Source: an uncultured Muribaculaceae bacterium (GTDB lineage Bacteria > Bacteroidota > Bacteroidia > Bacteroidales > Muribaculaceae). From it: 9,921 nucleotides of DNA. The position numbers and the translations under genes are program-made. Below are positions 5,352 to 9,921 of the stretch, one piece after another. The stretch spans positions 1 through 9,921 of the forward strand of contig CAJUBL010000081.1 in assembly GCA_910584665.1 (NCBI GenBank), in the 5' to 3' direction. The first letter of the stretch is position 1. Every line of letters begins with the position of its first letter. The notes under the pieces were generated by a model that ran no database searches, had not been told where the DNA came from, and was given only the letters and a program-made list of their open reading frames with translations.

Positions 5352-6731
5352 GCGGGTGAAGATGGTGGACAGGAGGGTGTCGGTGGTGATGGCGCCGGTG
5401 ATCGTGGAGAGGTGATGGATGGTCTCGCGCACGTCCTGGGCTATCAGGTCGCCGCTCAGGCCTGCCGAGAGGGCGTCGATGGTGCGGCGGGCTGATTCTG
5501 CGGCCTGGGTCAGGGCCTGGGCGTGGCGGGCGTTAGTCACCAGGAGTTCCTGACCGGGATTATGGCTGTCGGTCAGTTCGGTCAGCCTGGTTTTAAGCTG
5601 TTCTATGTCGGATTCGTTTCTGGTGCTGATGGTCAGAATGTCGGCTGTGGGGAGAATGGATGTCACCTTTGCGGTGGTTTCTTCAATACGACCGGCTGAC
5701 ACGATGTCGGACTTGTTGAGCAGTATCAGCAGGTCGGCTTCAGCGTTACGGCCGACAGTCGACGGCAGGTCGCTGAGGGCTGTATCGGGATCGGTCAGAT
5801 CGACGATGTAGATTATCGTGTGGGCTGATGATACGGCTTTCAGACTGCGTTCTATACCGATTCGTTCGATGGCGTCGGTGGTGTTCCGCAGACCGGCGGT
5901 GTCCTGGAAACGATACTGATAATCGCCGATCTCTACGAGGTCGTCGACAATATCGCGTGTGGTGCCGTGTATATCACTCACAATCGCACGGTCATCGCCT
6001 GTGATAGCATTCAGTAATGACGATTTTCCTGCATTTGTCGGCCCGACGATCGCAACAGGAATTCCTTCTTTGATCACAGATCCGGTTGCGAACGAATCGC
6101 GCAGTTTTACAAGCGACCGGTACAGTTCCCCGGCGAGTGCCGAGAGCTGTTGCCGGGATGCGAACTCAACCTCTTCCTCACTGAAGTCGAGCTCCAGTTC
6201 CAGAAGCGAAGCCAGCTCTACGAGCTGTTCACGCATACGTGCGATATAGGCCGAGTAATGACCTCTCATCTGGCACGAGGCGGCACGATGGGCGGCACGT
6301 GAGCCTGACGCAATCATATCGGCGATACCTTCGGCCTCGGCGAGGTCGATCCGTCCCGACATAAAGGCACGCCGGGTGAACTCGCCCGGTTCGGCGATAC
6401 GGCATCCGGCCTTACACAATGTGGCGATAAGTTCCCGCTGTATCCACTTCGAGCCGTGAACCGACAGCTCGACGACATCTTCGCCCGTGAACGAGGCCGG
6501 ACCTTTGAAAACCGAGGCTACAGCCTGGTCAAGTTCCTGCCCGCGGGTATCGGTCAACGTACCGAGATGGACAGTATGTGACACGCACCCGGAGAGGCAT
6601 TTACCTTTCCACACGCTGTCGACAATCTCCAGAGCCCGCGGTCCGCTGACACGTGCCACAGCTATGCCTCCGATGCCCGGCGGTGTCGAAATGGCGCATA
6701 TCGTATCGGTGATCAGTTCATTCGGCTCCAT
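5334..6731 (-). CDS. mnmE: tRNA modification GTPase MnmE
   Basis: With MnmG, MnmE installs the carboxymethylaminomethyl group at C5 of wobble uridine 34 in certain tRNAs, using a folate one-carbon unit and GTP hydrolysis. This 465-residue protein is the normal length. The N-terminal folate-binding domain covers about 1-120 (DTICAISTPPGIGGIAVARVSG). A helical domain carries the G domain, with G1 GPTNAGKSS (230-238), G2 TTRD (257-260), G3 DTAG (277-280) and G4 NKSD (339-342). The invariant C-terminal CIGK (462-465) is intact, so any element insertion restored the reading frame. The usual P-loop proline is a threonine here (GPTNAGKS). The ATG overlaps the upstream nuclease gene by 19 nt, so translation is probably coupled. 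Confidence 0.97.
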   Translation of the reverse strand: MEPNELITDTICAISTPPGIGGIAVARVSGPRALEIVDSVWKGKCLSGCVSHTVHLGTLTDTRGQELDQAVASVFKGPASFTGEDVVELSVHGSKWIQRELIATLCKAGCRIAEPGEFTRRAFMSGRIDLAEAEGIADMIASGSRAAHRAASCQMRGHYSAYIARMREQLVELASLLELELDFSEEEVEFASRQQLSALAGELYRSLVKLRDSFATGSVIKEGIPVAIVGPTNAGKSSLLNAITGDDRAIVSDIHGTTRDIVDDLVEIGDYQYRFQDTAGLRNTTDAIERIGIERSLKAVSSAHTIIYIVDLTDPDTALSDLPSTVGRNAEADLLILLNKSDIVSAGRIEETTAKVTSILPTADILTISTRNESDIEQLKTRLTELTDSHNPGQELLVTNARHAQALTQAAESARRTIDALSAGLSGDLIAQDVRETIHHLSTITGAITTDTLLSTIFTRFCIGK

Positions 6732-7579
6732 CGGTTGAAATTTTTCTGTGATTCGACTTCGTTCTCCATATCGTCAGGCAACGCACTGAAAAAGTCATGA
6801 CCTGTAACGGCCTCGACCTCATCGACCGACACAGCGCAGGTCTGCATGCCGCCGCGTACGTTACCGTTGGGCATTATAAAACCTATGGCTGTAGGCGGAG
6901 TGGTATATGGTGACAAAATCACCTTGAAGAACCTTGACGGCACGGCCACGCCGGTATCGCCGATATACATCTCAATATCATCGGTAAGCACCGGACCCGA
7001 GATTATGATCACCGCACTGTCACGGCGCGCACGCTGGCGGCACTTCTCCTCAAGTTTACTCCATGATCCGCGGTTCAGACCGTTATCCTGGGGGACTATA
7101 TTAGTCATATAGAACGATTCCCGCATTGCCTCGGGATCCCACTTCATGTCGGCGGCCGGAGCCATATGACCACGGTCGAAGCCGGTGTTACGGTAATCTG
7201 CCGGCGTGGCACAGCCGTCAACATCGGGATCGGCCATGAAGTTTCTTGCCCGCGGCTCCTCACCATATGTCTCAGCCGCTGTCAGCTCGTAAGCCACCCA
7301 GTTGGGGATATGCAGCCGGGGATTGAACGAGACCGTCATCCCCGTATATTCAATGATCTTCTGATCGAGTGACGGATTTGTCACAACCTTCTCAAGCCGG
7401 GCGGCCGACAGCGGCCCGATATCGGTTCCAGCTACCGGCTGTGCACCGGTACAGTTGCCCGGCACAAGCAGGCCGACTATAAAAATCACAGCGCATATGC
7501 CTATAAGCCAGGATGCGCGGTTCACTTCTTTACGATAACGCCGACGTGAAGCGCCGGCTGTATAACGACGGTTGGTCAT
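6713..7579 (-). CDS. Membrane-anchored DNA/RNA non-specific endonuclease (NucA/Serratia type)
   Basis: This 288-residue protein starts with a basic cytoplasmic tail and one hydrophobic segment (about 24-40, ASWLIGICAVIFIVGLLVPG). It is probably anchored in the inner membrane with the enzyme in the periplasm. The catalytic domain has the DRGH signature of the family (135-138 in GFDRGHMAPAADM, catalytic H138). It also has the metal-site region MTNIVPQDNGLNRGSW (N169 as the likely metal ligand) and E177 in KLEEK. Family members cut single- and double-stranded DNA and RNA using a Mg-bound hydrolysis mechanism. The start forms an ATGA overlap with the YgjP-like gene, and the stop overlaps mnmE, so it is embedded in the housekeeping operon. 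Nucleotide scavenging or envelope DNA clearance are possible roles. Confidence 0.92.
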   Translation of the reverse strand: MTNRRYTAGASRRRYRKEVNRASWLIGICAVIFIVGLLVPGNCTGAQPVAGTDIGPLSAARLEKVVTNPSLDQKIIEYTGMTVSFNPRLHIPNWVAYELTAAETYGEEPRARNFMADPDVDGCATPADYRNTGFDRGHMAPAADMKWDPEAMRESFYMTNIVPQDNGLNRGSWSKLEEKCRQRARRDSAVIIISGPVLTDDIEMYIGDTGVAVPSRFFKVILSPYTTPPTAIGFIMPNGNVRGGMQTCAVSVDEVEAVTGHDFFSALPDDMENEVESQKNFNRWSRMN

Positions 7580-8322
7580 AGTTTCAATATTGGCCAGTTA
7601 AAATTTTTCAGTTTCCTGATAAGTTCACGTTCTCGGCCTCCGAGATAGCTGTCACACAGGGCATGAAACTGCGGACTATGGTTCATATGTGACAGGTGGG
7701 CGAGTTCGTGGCATATGATATAGTCCCGAAGCTCAGTCGGCAGAAACAGTACCACAGCCGACAGTGAGATCGTCCCGTCACGATGACAGGTACCCAGCGT
7801 ACGGTGCCCGGAAGACACTTTCCATCCCTTAGGTCTGAGACCTAGAGACTCAGCGATCCCGGCTGCATGCGGCAACAGTATCGTCGGTGCCATAGCTTTA
7901 GCGGCGACACACATCAGTCTGGATATCAGTGCCGCGATATCATCTTTTTCAAAATCAAGATCAGACCCGACACTTATCACCGGCGCGAGATGTTCACCTG
8001 TAAGCGTAAGTTTTCGGGGACATAGCGACTGACGCCTGATCGTGACACAGAAGCCGTCAAACTCCATGACCTGCCCCTCATAAAAAGTCACTGCCGGACG
8101 CCCGGACAGTATTTTGTCCCTGACCGAAATCAACCATGTCACCACGCTTTCAAGATCATTACCGGGAGGGGTGATCACCCTCAGCATGCCTCCCCGCCAC
8201 CGGGCCGAGACACGGCGAGCCTGTGACGAGATGTCAAAATGCAACACAATGTTGTCAAGTTCGGCCACCCTCACTTTCATCCCCGGGAGTATGGGACTGC
8301 GTCTGACTCTCAGTCCCGTCAT
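7576..8322 (-). CDS. YgjP-like (DUF45) zinc metallopeptidase-family protein
   Basis: The protein has 248 residues when started at ATG 8322, which overlaps the nadK stop as ATGA. The longer open frame to 8484 lies inside nadK and is not credible. The C-terminal half carries HELAH (205-209) followed by HMNHSPQF, with H215 as the likely third zinc ligand. It also has TLGTCHRDGTISLS (175-188), a variant of the family's W-G-S-C segment. This is the PF01863/YgjP pattern, related to SprT-like gluzincins. Biochemical function in this family is poorly known, and protein or DNA-protein crosslink cleavage is only a possibility. It lies between nadK and the nuclease, coupled by overlaps on both sides. 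Confidence 0.88.
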   Translation of the reverse strand: MTGLRVRRSPILPGMKVRVAELDNIVLHFDISSQARRVSARWRGGMLRVITPPGNDLESVVTWLISVRDKILSGRPAVTFYEGQVMEFDGFCVTIRRQSLCPRKLTLTGEHLAPVISVGSDLDFEKDDIAALISRLMCVAAKAMAPTILLPHAAGIAESLGLRPKGWKVSSGHRTLGTCHRDGTISLSAVVLFLPTELRDYIICHELAHLSHMNHSPQFHALCDSYLGGRERELIRKLKNFNWPILKL

Positions 8323-9182
8323 ATCCCCCACATCAACTTGTTGCGGAGCGTGTCGGTAAACCTGTGTCCGCAACGCTGAATCACAAGAGTCTCGAACGGA
8401 GCCTTCTCGATGACGATCGTCGTACCGGCCGGCAACGAACGTGAATTTCCGTCGAGACTCACAAGGAAAGATCGCGAACGGCACGTAGTCTCCACCGTCA
8501 TGCGGTTGGAATCACTTATCACCAGCGGACGCATCGTGAGCGAATGGGCGGCGATAGGTGACAGCACCAACACGGCGGCCGTAGGCTCTATGACAGGTCC
8601 TCCCACCGACAGGTTGTACCCCGTACTGCCGGTCGGTGTCGACACAATCAGTCCGTCGGCCTGATATCTGGCCGGCGACGCACCGTCGATATTAACCGTA
8701 CAGGTAATCATCGAAGCATCCTCGGTCTTGAGTACAGCCACTTCATTAAGAGCATACGGATAATCGCCAAGCGGAGTGCCGTCGGCACATCCGACCTTCA
8801 GCAACGTGCGGCGCTCGATACTGAAATGGCCCGATATCAGATCGTCAACCATCGATTCGACCTCCTCGATACTGAAAGCCGCAAGATATCCCAGGTGGCC
8901 TGTATTGACTCCGACAATAGGTATAGACTGAGCTCCAACCCAACGGGCAGTACGAAGGAATGTCCCATCACCGCCCAGACTTATGGCAATGTCAGCCTCG
9001 AACGGTTCGTCACCGACCACACGGTCCACCGGCTGTTCACCGGGCACTTCGCCGCGCAGATGTCGGTAAAGCTTGGAGTGCATGACGATTCTTACTCCAC
9101 GCCGGTGTAGCGTTGCGAGCATACGGGCGATACGGGTAACATACTCACCCTGGCGGCGGCTTCCATAGATTGCAATGGTCAT
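8319..9182 (-). CDS. nadK: NAD kinase
   Basis: NadK phosphorylates NAD to NADP with ATP or polyphosphate in the cytosol. The chosen start, ATG 9182, gives 287 residues beginning MTIAIYGSRRQGEYV, the usual Bacteroidales start. The frame extends to 9260, but that part runs over the upstream gene. Motifs seen are GGDGT (70-74), the NE pair N146-E147 in YALNEVAV, and the glycine-rich ADGLIVSTPTGSTGYN (175-190), all in the expected order. GVNTGHLGYL (91-100) is also typical. It follows the ACT-like gene by 4 nt and shares an ATGA junction with the YgjP-like gene. It is therefore the second gene of a coupled operon. Confidence 0.96.
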   Translation of the reverse strand: MTIAIYGSRRQGEYVTRIARMLATLHRRGVRIVMHSKLYRHLRGEVPGEQPVDRVVGDEPFEADIAISLGGDGTFLRTARWVGAQSIPIVGVNTGHLGYLAAFSIEEVESMVDDLISGHFSIERRTLLKVGCADGTPLGDYPYALNEVAVLKTEDASMITCTVNIDGASPARYQADGLIVSTPTGSTGYNLSVGGPVIEPTAAVLVLSPIAAHSLTMRPLVISDSNRMTVETTCRSRSFLVSLDGNSRSLPAGTTIVIEKAPFETLVIQRCGHRFTDTLRNKLMWGI

Positions 9183-9186
9183 CGGT

Positions 9187-9576
9187 CTATATCTCAAGTA
9201 AATGAAGTAGTTCGGCTGCGCGACGACGGCTTTCCTCGTCACCGACCGAAACTCCGGCACCAGAGGCTGCGATCACCGTATAACCGTAACGTTCGAGCGA
9301 ACGGGTCACGGCATCTGTCCCCTCACAGGCTACCCTCAGAGCCACCACAAGGTCGCCCGACGTGGTGCGCGCCGAAGTCAGATTCAGGTTAACGAGATGA
9401 ACATCACAGTCCTCGACAGCGCGGGCTATAGACGTAGCGCTGTAATCGCCGGGACGTACGGCCACCAGCAGCTCAGCCCTGTCGGACGATGCCGGATACA
9501 GCAGCTGACACTCGCCGGCCACCTGAACAGAGTCGAGTGACTGCAATTTATACAATATATCGTTATTTAAACCCAA
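9187..9576 (-). CDS. ACT-like domain protein, CBS-less relative of the nadK-linked CBS protein; TTG start
   Basis: This 129-residue frame has no ATG. The first usable start is TTG at 9576, and the frame is blocked by a TAA a few codons upstream. Its C-terminal half reads as an ACT-like fold: RAELLVAVRPGDYSATSIARAVEDCD, then LVVALRV, then a helix and ERYGYTVIAA. In other Bacteroidales, from memory, the gene beside nadK is a CBS-pair protein ending in just such a domain. Here the space where CBS domains would be is taken by the divergent pdxJ, so they are absent. It may be a shortened functional regulator or a decaying remnant. The intact frame and tight 4-nt spacing to nadK favour function. 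Ligand and role are unknown. Confidence 0.7.
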   Translation of the reverse strand: MGLNNDILYKLQSLDSVQVAGECQLLYPASSDRAELLVAVRPGDYSATSIARAVEDCDVHLVNLNLTSARTTSGDLVVALRVACEGTDAVTRSLERYGYTVIAASGAGVSVGDEESRRRAAELLHLLEI

Positions 9577-9582
9577 AATAAA

Positions 9583-9614
9583 TTTCAGTATTCGTTATTT
9601 AATTCCTACTTTTG
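9583..9614 (+). promoter_or_regulatory. pdxJ promoter
   Basis: TACTTTTG (9607-9614) matches the Bacteroidetes -7 box TAnnTTTG exactly. TTTC (9583-9586) is a 3-of-4 match to the -33 box, 20 bases upstream. Transcription would start near 9621, leaving a leader of about 45 bases before the pdxJ ATG. Confidence 0.65.
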
Positions 9615-9619
9615 CAGTA

Positions 9620-9627
9620 CAAAGTTA
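9620..9627 (-). promoter_or_regulatory. Promoter of the ACT-nadK-ygjP-nuclease-mnmE operon
   Basis: On the minus strand TAACTTTG (9627-9620) is an exact -7 box. No good -33 TTTG is seen at the usual distance. The predicted start is near 9612, inside the pdxJ -7 box, so the two divergent promoters overlap and may compete. Confidence 0.5.
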
Positions 9628-9665
9628 CAAAATAAATTTGAATTATTACCCTCCGGGACACTACA

Positions 9666-9921
9666 ATGTCAACAAATCTAAGCGTAAACATCAACAAGAT
9701 AGCCACACTGCGCAATGCGCGCGGCGAAAACAATCCCGATGTAGAAAAAGTAGCGACCGACTGTGAGCGCATGGGAGCCGACGGCATCACCGTACATCCG
9801 CGCCCAGACGAGCGCCACATACGTCGTGACGATGTCTACAGGCTCAAATCGATCGTGCGTACAGAGTTCAATATCGAGGGATACCCGTCAGACGACTTCA
9901 TGGAACTCGTACTCCGTGTCA
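9666..9921 (+). CDS. pdxJ: Pyridoxine 5'-phosphate synthase, N-terminal 85 residues (runs off the right edge)
   Basis: PdxJ condenses 1-deoxyxylulose 5-phosphate with 3-amino-2-oxopropyl phosphate to pyridoxine 5'-phosphate, the last ring-closing step of the DXP-dependent vitamin B6 pathway. The start MSTNLSVNINKIATLRNARG is diagnostic. It is followed by PDVEKVATDCERMGADGI, the catalytic-site strand TVHPRPDERHIR (42-53) and DVYRLKSIV. The lysine in NINK stands where the Escherichia coli enzyme has histidine (NIDH), a difference I recall from other Bacteroidetes. ATG 9666 has no Shine-Dalgarno. The rest of the gene, about two thirds, lies beyond the window. It is transcribed away from the nadK operon. 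Confidence 0.96.
   Translation, partial: MSTNLSVNINKIATLRNARGENNPDVEKVATDCERMGADGITVHPRPDERHIRRDDVYRLKSIVRTEFNIEGYPSDDFMELVLRV

Larger units (their letters stand above)
9560..9639. repeat. Two interleaved direct repeats in the divergent promoter spacer
   Basis: TCGTTATTTAA occurs at 9560-9570 and 9592-9602. CAAAATAAATTT occurs at 9574-9585 and 9628-9639. The copies alternate and surround both promoters. One copy of the first repeat lies in the first codons of the ACT-like gene. They may be operator sites or the trace of a small duplication that built the promoter region. Confidence 0.5.

Noticed and set aside
8323..8484. N-terminal extension of the YgjP-like protein
   Set aside because: It lies inside nadK. 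The ATGA junction at 8319-8322 gives the natural start.
9599..9820. Minus-strand frame antisense to pdxJ
   Set aside because: It is a shadow of a strongly recognisable pdxJ and covers the promoter spacer.

Overview
The window looks like a chromosomal segment of a Bacteroidales bacterium, plausibly Muribaculaceae or a relative (the family is an inference). The signs are promoters of the Bacteroidetes type (TAnnTTTG boxes), almost no Shine-Dalgarno sequences, a PdxJ with the NINKIATLRNARG start, and integrase and helix-turn-helix proteins of the kinds carried by Bacteroidales mobile elements. Two compartments meet near 5330: an AT-richer accessory region on the left and a GC-richer housekeeping operon on the right.

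Left compartment (1 to about 5330). This looks like one end of an integrated element. It holds, from left to right, the N-terminus of an excisionase/HTH-like protein (minus, cut by the window edge), a stand-alone EVE-like (PUA-superfamily) protein (plus), an unrecognised two-TM acidic protein (minus), a HigB/HigA toxin-antitoxin pair (minus), a complete tyrosine recombinase (minus), and a DNA-binding protein with a Cys4 zinc motif and four tandem HTH modules (minus). The integrase and the multi-HTH gene lie next to the 3' end of mnmE. The 3' end of this same gene is the integration site of Salmonella genomic island 1, so mnmE is a plausible attB. The other element end and any mobilisation or replication genes would lie left of the window.

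Right compartment (5334 to 9921). Five minus-strand genes run without internal gaps: a short ACT-like protein with no ATG start, nadK, a YgjP-like HExxH metallopeptidase, a membrane-anchored NucA-type nuclease, and mnmE. Junctions are a 4-nt gap, two ATGA overlaps and a 19-nt overlap, so this is almost certainly one translationally coupled operon. A hairpin with a U-tract about 75 bases past mnmE can end it. On the plus strand pdxJ diverges from the operon, and its first 85 codons are in the window. The two promoters sit within about 20 bases of each other in a spacer with two interleaved direct repeats.

The points most worth a second look are the mnmE-linked element end with its four-HTH regulator, the stand-alone EVE protein as possible defence cargo, the ACT-only gene starting at TTG where relatives carry CBS domains, and several dyad or direct-repeat sites that look like operators or recombinase arm sites. 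No CRISPR array, tRNA, rRNA or insertion sequence was seen.
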